Source: Dysgonomonas sp. Marseille-P4677
Lineage (GTDB): Bacteria > Bacteroidota > Bacteroidia > Bacteroidales > Dysgonomonadaceae
Assembly: GCF_016652235.1 (NCBI RefSeq)
Contig: NZ_JAEPKU010000031.1
Location: 1 to 36,318 of the forward strand
Direction: 5' to 3'
DNA length: 36,318 nt
The position numbers were made by a program, and so were the translations under genes. Each line of letters opens with the position of its first letter. Position 1 is the first letter of the stretch. Below the pieces are notes generated by a model. The model searched no databases. It had not been told where the DNA came from and saw only the letters and a list, made by a program, of their open reading frames with translations. Positions 24,392-33,519 of the stretch are shown here, piece by piece.

Positions 24392-25402
24392 TTAATATAG
24401 GCTATTCTCTGCCAGATTATTATTTATAGGTACAAATATCAGCAATCGTTGTCTTATCTTAGCTATATTGTGAGCTAAGTTATTCCATTGGATTATATCG
24501 TCTTTTGAGACTTTGTATTTAGCAGCTATTTGAGTAACTGTTTCTCCAATTTTGACTTTGTGATATATTTTCTTTAGATCTTTGTCTTTTTCCAAAGAAG
24601 AGATCTTTGTAGAGAGTGATGTTTGGTCGCTTTCAGTTTCTAAAAGTATATTTGCAATATCGGCAACAAGCGTTTCTGCTTTAGTTATGCTGTCTTGTTC
24701 GATATGTTCAGTCGTTGTAGCCAATTCTGTTTCTTCAATTTTTGACTTTTGATTTTTCAGGAATGCAAATGAGATAGGGGCAGAGTTGCTTAGATTTCTA
24801 ATGCTGGAAAATGCACTTTCTGCAACATTGGCCAACTGATGAAATATATCTTTCTTTTTTTCTCTTGCAGGAGTCTTGAGGTTTTTCTCTGTTAAAGAAA
24901 GTACTTGGGCTGATATTTCATTTTCAACTACTTGACTCTGACTAAAATATTCGTTTCCGGTTTTTTGGAGATACTGGTCAAATATTTCAAGAGCTAAATG
25001 AGGATTAGACTCTATGGTGACAAGTTCAGGAGCTTTCGGTTCTACAGACTCAGGTAATGAAACGTATACAATCTTTTCAATCTTAAGTTCGGTTCCTTCT
25101 GGTATATTGTTCCCTCTTAAATCATTCCACTCTTTTAATTCGTCTATTGTTACATCATGAGTTTTAGCTATCTGACTTAGTTTTTCATGCTTAGAAACTT
25201 TGTACAAAACGACAACCAACTGTGCCCGTTGTATATTTGAGTATAAAATGTCCTGATTTACATCTTTTTCATCCAAATCAACTTCAGTGATTTCTGATTC
25301 TATTAGTATATCCTTTTCGATTGCTGAAGGGATTTTATAGCTTGTATGTCCCTCAATTGTTAGTGCGCATAAAATTAGTAGTCCTGTTAGTAGTGTTCTC
25401 AT
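24392..25402 (-). CDS. Secreted protein with two LysM domains and a long Ser/Thr/Glu-rich middle
   Basis: The 336-residue protein starts with a probable signal peptide (about 1-20, MRTLLTGLLILCALTIEG). A LysM-like module lies at about 67-109 (YKVSKHEKLSQIAKTH, IDELKEWNDLRG), and a second, better match is at about 280-326 (VKIGETVTQIAAKY, DIIQWNNLA). LysM modules bind GlcNAc in peptidoglycan. The 170-residue segment between them is polar and acidic, with no recognisable enzymatic domain or catalytic motif. The protein may anchor or scaffold something at the cell wall. It lies about 230 bases downstream of tsaE, after a terminator, and so is transcribed independently. I do not recognise a named family. 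Confidence 0.7.
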   Translation of the reverse strand: MRTLLTGLLILCALTIEGHTSYKIPSAIEKDILIESEITEVDLDEKDVNQDILYSNIQRAQLVVVLYKVSKHEKLSQIAKTHDVTIDELKEWNDLRGNNIPEGTELKIEKIVYVSLPESVEPKAPELVTIESNPHLALEIFDQYLQKTGNEYFSQSQVVENEISAQVLSLTEKNLKTPAREKKKDIFHQLANVAESAFSSIRNLSNSAPISFAFLKNQKSKIEETELATTTEHIEQDSITKAETLVADIANILLETESDQTSLSTKISSLEKDKDLKKIYHKVKIGETVTQIAAKYKVSKDDIIQWNNLAHNIAKIRQRLLIFVPINNNLAENSLY

Positions 25403-25570
25403 AGTAAAGTTTTAATATAGAAGCGTAATGCTTAACCGACAATTATATATTGCTTTTCGTAGTGTAAATATAAATACTAATATCAGGTTATTTGTTAATA
25501 TTTATCATTTCTAACTATAAGTTTTTATTTGCTCGATCTATTAGTCTTTCTGTTTGTTTATTTTAAGGGA

Positions 25571-25602
25571 TAAAAAAACACAGATAAATTGTTTTATCTG
25601 TG
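25571..25602 (-). terminator. Rho-independent terminator after tsaE
   Basis: A 10-bp stem CACAGATAAA (25579-25588) / TTTATCTGTG (25593-25602) with a four-base loop is followed on the minus strand by a run of seven T. It lies 26 bases beyond the tsaE stop codon, in the 226-base gap before the LysM gene (25403-25628). The rest of that gap is AT-rich and holds no gene. Confidence 0.83.
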
Positions 25603-25628
25603 CGTACTGTTTTGTTTATTATTTGTAG

Positions 25629-26045
25629 TTAAATATCTAATATTACGTTTCGTGAACCATCCTCAAGAGCTTTAATCCTTACATTAATTGTATCTTTAGG
25701 AAGTAATTCTTCGATCAATTCGGGCCATTCAATGAAGCAAAGGCTCCCACTGTAGAAATAATCTTCGTAGCCGAAGTCATATACTTCTTCAATTTTATTA
25801 ATTCTATAAAAATCGAAATGATATATTAGCTCCGCACTATCAGAGCGGTATTCATTTACAATAGCAAATGTGGGACTGTTGATTATATCGGATACTCCCA
25901 GATTTTGACAAATAGCTTTGATGAAAGTTGTTTTCCCCGCTCCCATTTCTCCGCGGAAGGCAAAGACGGTGTTGTCGCCCATTGCTTTGATGAACTCTAT
26001 TGCTGCATCATCTATTTTTTCAAGTGATTCTATCTTTATATTCAT
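25629..26045 (-). CDS. tsaE: tRNA threonylcarbamoyladenosine biosynthesis ATPase TsaE
   Basis: The 138-residue protein is the small P-loop ATPase needed with TsaB, TsaC/D to make the universal t6A modification at position 37 of ANN-decoding tRNAs. The Walker A motif is GEMGAGKTT (32-40). The family segments [18 protein letters not shown] and FIEWPE are intact. Length is normal. It is probably essential. A TATCTTTG element is at 26069-26076 complement, just ahead of the start. The 235-base gap between tsaE and mutS (26046-26280) contains both divergent promoters and no gene. Confidence 0.94.
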   Translation of the reverse strand: MNIKIESLEKIDDAAIEFIKAMGDNTVFAFRGEMGAGKTTFIKAICQNLGVSDIINSPTFAIVNEYRSDSAELIYHFDFYRINKIEEVYDFGYEDYFYSGSLCFIEWPELIEELLPKDTINVRIKALEDGSRNVILDI

Positions 26046-26068
26046 ATTGAGGTATTATTATTTGTTTG

Positions 26069-26076
26069 CAAAGATA
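26069..26076 (-). promoter_or_regulatory. Promoter -7 element (TATCTTTG) for tsaE
   Basis: An exact TAnnTTTG match on the minus strand lies 24 bases before the tsaE start codon. Confidence 0.5.
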
Positions 26077-26224
26077 AGGTTTTCAGTTTGTCCACTGTTA
26101 GAAAAATATTATTTAATAGCTGTTATGCCTAGCTGTCTAAATGTTTAGAGCCAAACCCTGGCTTTTTTCTTTTTGTAGATTAATCTATCTTATAAAAGTA
26201 AAAAATACTTCATTTAATTTTTTC

Positions 26225-26232
26225 TATCTTTG
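26225..26232 (+). promoter_or_regulatory. Promoter -7 element (TATCTTTG) for mutS
   Basis: An exact match lies 49 bases before the mutS start codon. No well-spaced TTG precedes it. Confidence 0.5.
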
Positions 26233-26280
26233 CTTACTTGTAACTAATTATAAAGAATACATCTAAATAAATATAAGATT

Positions 26281-28893
26281 GTGGCAAAGAAAGTAGCAGA
26301 AACCCCACTGATGAGACAATATCTCGAAATTAAGAATCAGCATCCTGATGCTATATTATTATTTCGAGTGGGCGATTTTTATGAGACGTTTTCACAAGAT
26401 GCTATCGATGCTGCTGAGATTTTAGGGATTACTCTTACCCGTAGAGCAAATGGTGCTGCTCAGTTTGTTGAACTGGCCGGATTTCCCCATCATGCCTTAG
26501 ATACTTACTTGCCTAAGTTGGTACGTGCCGGGAAACGGGTTGCTATTTGCGATCAGTTGGAAGACCCTAAACAAACGAAGACTATTGTAAAAAGAGGGAT
26601 TACCGAATTGGTAACTCCCGGTGTTTCGATCAATGATAATATACTCAATCATAAAGAGAATAATTTTCTATGTGCAGTCCATTTTGCAAAAAGTACTTGT
26701 GGAATATCCTTACTTGATATTTCTACAGGTGAATTTATGGTGGCAGAGGGTGCAAAAGAGTATGTAGATAAGTTACTTACTAATTTTTCCCCTAAAGAGG
26801 TTTTGGTGGAAAGAAGTAAGAAAAAACTCTTTGAGGAATATTTTGGATCACGTTTTTTTATTTTCGAATTAGACGACTGGGTTTTTACTGAAGATACAGC
26901 CAGGGATCGCTTACTGAAACATTTTGAGACAAGAAATCTAAAAGGTTTTGGAGTAGAACACCTTGCTAATGGAGTAATTGCGGCCGGAACAATTCTTCAT
27001 TACCTTGATGTTACACAGCATACGCAAATAAGTCATATAACATCACTTTCGCGTATAGAAGAAGATAAATATGTACGCCTCGATAAATTTACGGTACGTA
27101 GTTTAGAGCTTATCTCTACAATGAACGAAGGGGGTAAGACCCTTCTCGATATATTAGATAAGACTATTTCTCCAATGGGTGCTCGCATGCTCCGTAGATG
27201 GTTGGTTTTTCCATTGAAGGACGAAAAACCGATAAATAGTCGGTTGTCTGTTGTTGAATATTTCTTTAAAGATTTAGGATTGAAGACCTTGCTGGAAGAA
27301 CAACTGTCTCTTATAGGAGATCTTGAGCGCATTATATCGAAAGTTGCTGTAAATCGGATTACTCCACGTGAAGTAGTTCAATTGAAAGTTGCCCTCAAGG
27401 CAATTCAGCCTATTCGTGATGCTTTCCTTGCTTCTAGTGAACCTAGTTTAAGAGAGATAGGAGAGAAGCTCAACCCTTGTCCTATAATACGCGATCGTAT
27501 AGAAAAGGAGATATTCCCGGATCCACCTACAATGTTGAACCGAGGAAATGTGATTAACAAAGGGATTGATCCTGAGCTTGACGAATTGCGCGATATTGCA
27601 TTTTCGGGAAAGGACTATCTATTGAAGATACAACAGCGCGAAATGGAAGCGACGGGTATTTCATCTCTTAAAATAAGCTTTAATAGTGTATTCGGGTATT
27701 ATATAGAGGTTCGTAACTCACATAAAGATAAGGTTCCTGCTGAGTGGATTCGTAAGCAGACTTTGGTAAACGCAGAGCGCTATATTACTCAAGAGTTAAA
27801 GGATTATGAAGAGAAAATCCTTGGGGCGGAAGAGAAGATTTTAGCCCTTGAGACGAAATTATTTAATGATCTTGTCATGAGTCTTGTCGAATATATTCCG
27901 ACAATACAAGTAAATGCGAATCTTATTGGCCAGACTGATTGTCTTCTGTCTTTTGCAAAGGCTGCAAAGGAGAATAAATACATACGCCCCGAAATAAATG
28001 ATACGGATGCCTTAAATATAAAAAATGGACGTCATCCTGTAATAGAAAAACAATTGCCGGTAGGTGAATCTTATATTGCGAATGATGTCTTCTTGGACAG
28101 TAATTCCCAACAAGTTATTATAATCACAGGGCCTAATATGGCTGGTAAGTCGGCATTACTCCGCCAAACTGCATTGATTACACTAATGGCGCAAGCGGGC
28201 AGCTTTGTGCCGGCTGAATCGGCTCAAATCGGACTAGTAGACAAAATATTTACTCGTGTTGGTGCATCGGACAATATTTCCCTCGGAGAGTCTACATTTA
28301 TGGTAGAGATGAACGAGGCCTCCGATATATTGAACAACCTATCTTCTCGGAGTCTGGTATTGTTTGATGAATTAGGACGAGGAACAAGTACTTATGACGG
28401 GATCTCTATTGCTTGGGCAATTGTAGAATATATACACGAACATCCTAGAGCAAGAGCAAAAACGCTTTTTGCTACTCACTATCACGAATTGAATGAAATG
28501 GCGAAATCTTTCAAACGGATAAAAAATTTCAATGTATCTGTGAAGGAAGTTGCCAATAAAGTTATCTTCTTGCGTAAGCTTATACCGGGAGGTAGTGAGC
28601 ATAGCTTTGGAATTCATGTTGCTAAAATGGCTGGAATGCCTCAAAGTATAGTGAAACGGGCAAATTCGATATTGAAGCAACTCGAAACGGATAATCGTAA
28701 GCAAGGGATATCAAAACCGATAAGTGATATTAAAGAGAATAGGGAAGGGTATCAATTGAATTTCTTCCAATTGGATGACCCTGTTCTGAGTCAGGTTCGG
28801 GATGAGATAAAGCTATTGGACGTGAATAACTTAACCCCTGTAGAAGCATTGAATAAATTAAATGAGATAAAGAAGATCGTTTCGGGAAAATAA
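26281..28893 (+). CDS. mutS: DNA mismatch repair protein MutS
   Basis: The 870-residue protein is a canonical MutS1. It recognises base mismatches and small loops, then signals MutL. The mismatch-binding Phe-X-Glu motif is F33-Y-E35 in VGDFYETF. The Walker A motif is GPNMAGKS (617-624), followed by the [13 protein letters not shown] Walker B/signature region and FATHYHEL. Domains are in normal order: mismatch-binding I (about 1-125), connector, core/lever, clamp and ATPase (about 580-800). A C-terminal tail of about 75 residues includes the helix-turn-helix region used for dimer-tetramer contacts. The start codon is GTG, which fits the family's MxxxxxxTPLMRQY beginning. No mutL is adjacent. 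Confidence 0.97.
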   Translation: MAKKVAETPLMRQYLEIKNQHPDAILLFRVGDFYETFSQDAIDAAEILGITLTRRANGAAQFVELAGFPHHALDTYLPKLVRAGKRVAICDQLEDPKQTKTIVKRGITELVTPGVSINDNILNHKENNFLCAVHFAKSTCGISLLDISTGEFMVAEGAKEYVDKLLTNFSPKEVLVERSKKKLFEEYFGSRFFIFELDDWVFTEDTARDRLLKHFETRNLKGFGVEHLANGVIAAGTILHYLDVTQHTQISHITSLSRIEEDKYVRLDKFTVRSLELISTMNEGGKTLLDILDKTISPMGARMLRRWLVFPLKDEKPINSRLSVVEYFFKDLGLKTLLEEQLSLIGDLERIISKVAVNRITPREVVQLKVALKAIQPIRDAFLASSEPSLREIGEKLNPCPIIRDRIEKEIFPDPPTMLNRGNVINKGIDPELDELRDIAFSGKDYLLKIQQREMEATGISSLKISFNSVFGYYIEVRNSHKDKVPAEWIRKQTLVNAERYITQELKDYEEKILGAEEKILALETKLFNDLVMSLVEYIPTIQVNANLIGQTDCLLSFAKAAKENKYIRPEINDTDALNIKNGRHPVIEKQLPVGESYIANDVFLDSNSQQVIIITGPNMAGKSALLRQTALITLMAQAGSFVPAESAQIGLVDKIFTRVGASDNISLGESTFMVEMNEASDILNNLSSRSLVLFDELGRGTSTYDGISIAWAIVEYIHEHPRARAKTLFATHYHELNEMAKSFKRIKNFNVSVKEVANKVIFLRKLIPGGSEHSFGIHVAKMAGMPQSIVKRANSILKQLETDNRKQGISKPISDIKENREGYQLNFFQLDDPVLSQVRDEIKLLDVNNLTPVEALNKLNEIKKIVSGK

Positions 28894-28907
28894 ATGTATT
28901 AAAGAAT

Positions 28908-28931
28908 TCTCAGTGTGAGATGTTTTTTGTT
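28908..28931 (+). terminator. Possible terminator after mutS
   Basis: A short 5-bp stem TCTCA / TGAGA with a three-base loop (28908-28920) is followed by a T-rich stretch. It lies 15 bases after the mutS stop. The short stem makes it tentative. Confidence 0.4.
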
Positions 28932-28978
28932 TCTTTGTAGCCTTAAACAAGCTAGCAAACAATCATATAGCAAAACTA

Positions 28979-29920
28979 ATGAATCGTAAGAAAATTCTCG
29001 TAACAGGAGGTGCCGGATTTATAGGCTCTCATTTGTGTGAAAGATTATTGAAAGAAGGTAATGAGGTTTTATGTTTAGATAATTATTTTACCGGATCCAA
29101 GGAAAATATTATTCATTTATTGGATAATCCTTATTTCGAATTAATCAGGCATGATGTTGTTCATCCATTCCATGTAGATGTAGACGAAATATATAATCTG
29201 GCTTGTCCTGCGTCCCCCGTTCATTATCAATATAATGCGATTAAAACTATCAAGACTTCTGTGATGGGCGCAATCAATATGCTTGGCTTAGCAAAGCGGC
29301 TGAAAGCAAAAATATTGCAAGCATCTACCAGCGAAGTTTATGGAGACCCTAATGTTCATCCGCAACCCGAATCATATTGGGGAAATGTAAATCCAATAGG
29401 TATTCGTTCGTGTTATGATGAGGGAAAGCGTTGTGCAGAGACATTATTTATGGATTATCACCGTCAGAATGGGGTAAGAGTGAAGATTGTGCGTATTTTC
29501 AATACTTATGGACCGAATATGAATCCTCATGATGGTAGGGTTGTCTCAAATTTTATTGTTCAGGCACTTAAAGGCGAAGATATAACTATCTATGGAGACG
29601 GAACCCAGACTCGTAGTTTTCAATATGTAGATGACATGGTTGAGGCTATGATAAGAATGATGGCAACTGACGATTCTTTTGTAGGGCCTGTGAACACAGG
29701 AAATCCGGGAGAGTTTACTATGCTTGAATTGGCAAATCTGGTTTTAGAGTTGACCGGCTCAAAATCTAAGCTAATATTTAAGTCTCTTCCTAGCGATGAC
29801 CCAAAACAGAGGAAACCGGATATTTCTTTGGCTAAAGAAAAGTTGAATTGGGAGCCTAAGATCGAGTTGAGAGAAGGCCTTATTAAAACTATAGATTACT
29901 TCGATAAAAAGCTTAAATAA
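28979..29920 (+). CDS. UDP-glucuronic acid decarboxylase (UDP-xylose synthase)
   Basis: The 313-residue short-chain dehydrogenase/reductase family enzyme begins with [15 protein letters not shown] (NAD-binding GxxGxxG, residues 10-16). The catalytic residues Thr117/Ser118 and Glu119 sit in STSEVYGDP. The Tyr146-Lys150 pair in SCYDEGKR is the UXS signature that distinguishes it from epimerases. The enzyme converts UDP-glucuronate to UDP-xylose, a sugar donor for glycans. No UDP-glucose dehydrogenase is in the window. It is soluble and lacks the N-terminal membrane anchor of eukaryotic UXS. A GT2 gene follows 47 bases later in the same direction, suggesting a two-gene operon. Confidence 0.93.
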   Translation: MNRKKILVTGGAGFIGSHLCERLLKEGNEVLCLDNYFTGSKENIIHLLDNPYFELIRHDVVHPFHVDVDEIYNLACPASPVHYQYNAIKTIKTSVMGAINMLGLAKRLKAKILQASTSEVYGDPNVHPQPESYWGNVNPIGIRSCYDEGKRCAETLFMDYHRQNGVRVKIVRIFNTYGPNMNPHDGRVVSNFIVQALKGEDITIYGDGTQTRSFQYVDDMVEAMIRMMATDDSFVGPVNTGNPGEFTMLELANLVLELTGSKSKLIFKSLPSDDPKQRKPDISLAKEKLNWEPKIELREGLIKTIDYFDKKLK

Positions 29921-29967
29921 AGCTTATAGAACTACCAAACAAAAAACGATACAAATTACAAAAAAAA

Positions 29968-30684
29968 ATGAAGCTTTCAATTGTTATTCCGGCTTATAAT
30001 GAAGCTCGAACTATTCATCTGATATTGAATAAAGTTTTAGCTGTAGAACTCATAAACAACATTAGTAAAGAAATTATCATTGTCAATGATTGTTCGAAGG
30101 ATGATACAGTAGGTGTTGTGAAAAAATATATTTCAGAACATCCTCAGGTAGATATGAAGCTTTTTGAGCAGCCAGTCAATATGGGTAAGGGGGCAGCTCT
30201 ACATAGAGGAATTAAAGAAGCAACCGGCGACTATTTAATAATTCAGGACGCAGACTTGGAGTATGATCCTGAGGAATATAATATATTACTCAAACCTGTT
30301 GTAAATGGCTTTGCAGATGTTGTATTTGGCTCTCGGTTTATGGGAGGCAAACCTCATCGTATTCTTTTCTTCTGGCACTCTATCGGTAATCGGGTTCTGA
30401 CATTTGTATCTAATATGTTCACAAATCTGAATCTGACAGATATGGAAACCTGTTATAAATTGTTTCGTTCCGACATAATCAAATCAATTCCACTTCAGGA
30501 AAGACGTTTTGGCTTTGAGCCTGAAGTAACAGCCAAAGTATCTCGATACCCTAATGTAAGGATTTATGAAGTTGGTATATCATACTATGGACGTACGTAC
30601 GAAGAAGGAAAGAAGATTGGTTGGCGAGATGGAGTAAGAGCTTTTATCTGTATGCTTAAGTACGGATTATTCCGAATGAAGTAG
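29968..30684 (+). CDS. Family 2 glycosyltransferase (polyprenyl-phosphate sugar synthase type)
   Basis: The 238-residue single-domain GT-A protein starts with [18 protein letters not shown]. The UDP/metal DxD motif is in [11 protein letters not shown] (D94 and D96), followed by DVVFGSRF. The C-terminal segment METCYKLFR, then the [12 protein letters not shown] motif, matches the dolichol-phosphate mannose synthase/DPM-like group. These load a sugar on a polyprenyl phosphate for flipping to the outer face. There is no C-terminal membrane segment, as in the soluble members. The substrate sugar is not certain; it could use UDP-glucose, GDP-mannose, or perhaps a xylose-derived donor from the UXS gene upstream. 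It converges with a seven-base gap on GT4. Confidence 0.88.
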   Translation: MKLSIVIPAYNEARTIHLILNKVLAVELINNISKEIIIVNDCSKDDTVGVVKKYISEHPQVDMKLFEQPVNMGKGAALHRGIKEATGDYLIIQDADLEYDPEEYNILLKPVVNGFADVVFGSRFMGGKPHRILFFWHSIGNRVLTFVSNMFTNLNLTDMETCYKLFRSDIIKSIPLQERRFGFEPEVTAKVSRYPNVRIYEVGISYYGRTYEEGKKIGWRDGVRAFICMLKYGLFRMK

Positions 30685-30691
30685 TTTTTGA

Positions 30692-31810
30692 TTATAAATC
30701 ATATAAAAAAGATTCGATTGATGTGGTGAAGTTATCCCAAGACAATCGTTTCTTTTCTTTTATAATATTCTCTTTAAAGATAGCCTGTCGGTTATTTGAG
30801 AAAAAATCTTTTATTCCCTGAGCTATATCACAGGAACTGATTGTAGGTACCACCAGCCCTGTATTTGACTCTCTAACAGTAGAGCCTAATGCACCAACAT
30901 TGGTGGCAATCATAGGCAATTCCATTTGGTAAGCTAAAGCTACTACACCACTTTGCGTTGCCGATCTGTATGGCAAAACTAGGGTATCTGCAGCTGAAAA
31001 CAATATAGCGACCATATCGTCCGGTATATATTGCTCAAAGGTGATAATGTTGTCTTTTAAAGGAGAACCATCGATTAATAGTTTATATTTGTCGAAGTTG
31101 CCGTAACTTTCTCCTGCTATAATCAGCTGATAGCTTTTATCCAATTGGCCCATAGCTTCTATAAGTATATCTAAACCCTTATAGTCGCGGATAAGACCAA
31201 AGAATAATAAATTTTTCTTATTACTATTGATCCCCAGCGTTCTACAAGCTTCAGCTTTATTTATACGCTGTGCATAATGGTCGTATATTGGATGCGATTG
31301 CAGCTTAATATTGGCATCTTTCTTGATTGCTAAAAGATCGTTTTTGACAGGCTCACTCATAACGATGAAAGCATCACATCTATTGAAGAAGAATTTAGCT
31401 AGAGGTTTTTCTAATAGCGTTCTTTCGTGAGAAATGGCATTGTGTACAAGAGATACTATCTTTATCTTCTTATTGAGCAATAGGCATACTGAGCCAAAGG
31501 CTGGTGCTAGGAAGGACATCCAATAAGGAATGATCAGTATATCGGGACTGTAATCGTTTATATGGCGTGCAGTGCATATATAAGAAAACGGATTTATACT
31601 GCTTAATACACGATTACTATCGATTACAGTCGCCGTATCCCCGTCTGTTACATATTGAGTTTTTCCGGGGAAGAGAAAATTAGGGTAGAGAGTCGTAAAT
31701 GTGAATGCTTTCACTTGATTCCGTTTCGATAATTCAGAATACAAGCGAGCGTTTAATTGTGCAAGCCCCCCTCTGTAAGGGTAGAATGGTGAAAGGATAG
31801 CGATTTTCAT
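30692..31810 (-). CDS. GT4-like family 1 glycosyltransferase
   Basis: The 372-residue protein has the GT-B fold of retaining glycosyltransferases. The N-terminal acceptor domain carries LSPFYPYRGGLAQLNARL. The C-terminal donor domain carries LFFGLIRDYKGLDILIEAM and the conserved Glu near VRESNTGLVV. It is probably an LPS or surface-glycan assembly enzyme acting on the cytoplasmic face. Its start overlaps the GT9 stop by four bases (ATGA), so it is the last gene of the yifB-DUF4254-GT9-GT4 operon. Confidence 0.88.
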   Translation of the reverse strand: MKIAILSPFYPYRGGLAQLNARLYSELSKRNQVKAFTFTTLYPNFLFPGKTQYVTDGDTATVIDSNRVLSSINPFSYICTARHINDYSPDILIIPYWMSFLAPAFGSVCLLLNKKIKIVSLVHNAISHERTLLEKPLAKFFFNRCDAFIVMSEPVKNDLLAIKKDANIKLQSHPIYDHYAQRINKAEACRTLGINSNKKNLLFFGLIRDYKGLDILIEAMGQLDKSYQLIIAGESYGNFDKYKLLIDGSPLKDNIITFEQYIPDDMVAILFSAADTLVLPYRSATQSGVVALAYQMELPMIATNVGALGSTVRESNTGLVVPTISSCDIAQGIKDFFSNNRQAIFKENIIKEKKRLSWDNFTTSIESFLYDL

Positions 31811-32850
31811 GATTCTCTTTGAGTTAATACTCTATGGATATGATTAACGACAATATCTTCTTTTATTCTTTCCATACATGCATAGTCTTCCCCCTTCCTT
31901 AAACAAGGTATTTCTCCATACACAGAACAAGGACGGCAATCCAAATTGATCTGTATTGCGTTTTCTATATTTTGATTGAATCCATAGAAACCTAATGCAG
32001 GATGAGTAGCTCCCCAAATAGAAACTACCGGAACTTGTACTAATGAGGCTAAATGCATGTTCGCCGAATCCATCGACAACATTATATCAAGATATGATAT
32101 AAGTAGAAGTTCATTTTGTAAATTTAATTTTCCTGTTAGATCAATCGTCTTAGGATATTTTTTAGCCCACAAAGAGAGTACTTCTTGTTCTTCTTTTCCA
32201 GATCCAAATAAAAATATGGAGATATCCCCGTCCCTGGAAAGAATTTCTATTACCTTTTCCATCTTTTCTAAAGGATATATCTTTCCTCTATGTTTTGAAA
32301 AAGGAGCGATTCCAACCCACTTGCCTTTTTTTTCGTTGGTAATTGACCTTAATAGAGAGAAATCTCTTTGTAGAAAATCGAAATAATTATTAAATGTCAT
32401 GGGTGCGGGAAATCCCAATCGGTCAAAGACTTCCTGATAGCGTTGAATAGTATGCTTTAGTGAAGGTGAGAGCTGTTTATGCTCTATCATAAGTTTCTTT
32501 TCTCCCCGCCCCTTGTTTATCTTAGCTACTTTATGCCCCGTTATTCTCATCGTAAAACGGATTGCTTTTGATCGTAGTACATCATGTTCATCGGCTACAT
32601 GTGTGAATCTCATAGGCAAGATTCGTTTCATCACTTTGAAATAGCCCCTTATTCCTCTATGGCGTTTCTTAATGTCGAGAGGAATAACATTGACATTGAA
32701 GCCGAGGTTCTCAAATAAGGGAGCAAATGCTTTTCTTGTCATAACTGAAAAACGGTCTTGAGGATATTTTGCCGCAACAGAATAAATGACAGGTACAAGC
32801 ATCGCTACATCTCCAAAAGAAGATATTCGTATCACCAGTACTTTAGACAT
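31807..32850 (-). CDS. Family 9 glycosyltransferase (heptosyltransferase-like)
   Basis: The 347-residue protein is a GT-B family 9 enzyme, the group of LPS heptosyltransferases WaaC/WaaF. The N-terminal VLVIRISSFGDVAMLVPVI motif and VGIAPFSKHRGKIYP (donor-domain hinge) are typical, as is SMDSANMHLASL (260-270) for donor binding. A cluster of four cysteines near the C-terminus (Cys305, 308, 316, 325) includes CRPC and might bind a metal or form a structural site; that is inference. It lies 33 bases downstream of the DUF4254 gene and overlaps GT4. Confidence 0.9.
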   Translation of the reverse strand: MSKVLVIRISSFGDVAMLVPVIYSVAAKYPQDRFSVMTRKAFAPLFENLGFNVNVIPLDIKKRHRGIRGYFKVMKRILPMRFTHVADEHDVLRSKAIRFTMRITGHKVAKINKGRGEKKLMIEHKQLSPSLKHTIQRYQEVFDRLGFPAPMTFNNYFDFLQRDFSLLRSITNEKKGKWVGIAPFSKHRGKIYPLEKMEKVIEILSRDGDISIFLFGSGKEEQEVLSLWAKKYPKTIDLTGKLNLQNELLLISYLDIMLSMDSANMHLASLVQVPVVSIWGATHPALGFYGFNQNIENAIQINLDCRPCSVYGEIPCLRKGEDYACMERIKEDIVVNHIHRVLTQRES

Positions 32851-32883
32851 AATAAATTGTGTATTATAATTTTGTAAATGTGT

Positions 32884-33489
32884 TTAGGTTTTTCCGTATA
32901 AAACAGGGTTTAAGTTAGGATCATTATACATTTTCATCTGTTTATATACTTTCATATATTTTTTTCCTGATTCAATATCCTCAAGCAATTCTTCTATCGC
33001 AGTTGAAAGATCTTTGCGCTGAGTAAGTAATACTTGAAGCTTCTTTGAAGTGGATTCTTTGTGCTCTAAAGTAGCGTTTGTTCTATTAGCTTCTTGCTGC
33101 ATGTGATATATTTTAAGGGCTAGAATCGATAATCGATCTATTGCCCATGCCGGACTTTCTGTATTTAAACGCGCTTCAGATATAGGTGTTATATCTTTGT
33201 ATTTGTCAAGGAAATAACTGTCTATAAGTTCAACAAGATCAGTCCTTTCCTGATTGGATTTGTCGATTCTTCGCTTTATAATAAGAGCTTCGTTCGGATT
33301 GATCTCCGGATCACGGATAATATCCTCCAGATGCCACTGGACTGTATCGATCCAATTTTTAAGATATAAGAAATATTCAATTGATCTTTCTGGATATGGA
33401 TTATTGATAGGTGTGTCTACACTATCAAATTTATGATAATCATTTATTGTTTTTTCGAAAATAGAATTACTTAAATCTGTAAATTTCAT
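32884..33489 (-). CDS. DUF4254 protein
   Basis: This 201-residue, helix-rich soluble protein matches DUF4254, a domain confined largely to Bacteroidota and often next to LPS core glycosyltransferases. It has no signal peptide, membrane segment or catalytic motif that I can recognise. Charged heptad-like stretches around 115-180 (for example ATLEHKESTSKKLQVLL) suggest coiled-coil pairing, perhaps with the glycosyltransferases. It starts 30 bases after the yifB stop and ends 33 bases before GT9, so it belongs to that operon. Confidence 0.78.
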   Translation of the reverse strand: MKFTDLSNSIFEKTINDYHKFDSVDTPINNPYPERSIEYFLYLKNWIDTVQWHLEDIIRDPEINPNEALIIKRRIDKSNQERTDLVELIDSYFLDKYKDITPISEARLNTESPAWAIDRLSILALKIYHMQQEANRTNATLEHKESTSKKLQVLLTQRKDLSTAIEELLEDIESGKKYMKVYKQMKMYNDPNLNPVLYGKT

Positions 33490-33519
33490 AATTATATAGA
33501 TTATATGATTGATTGTAAA

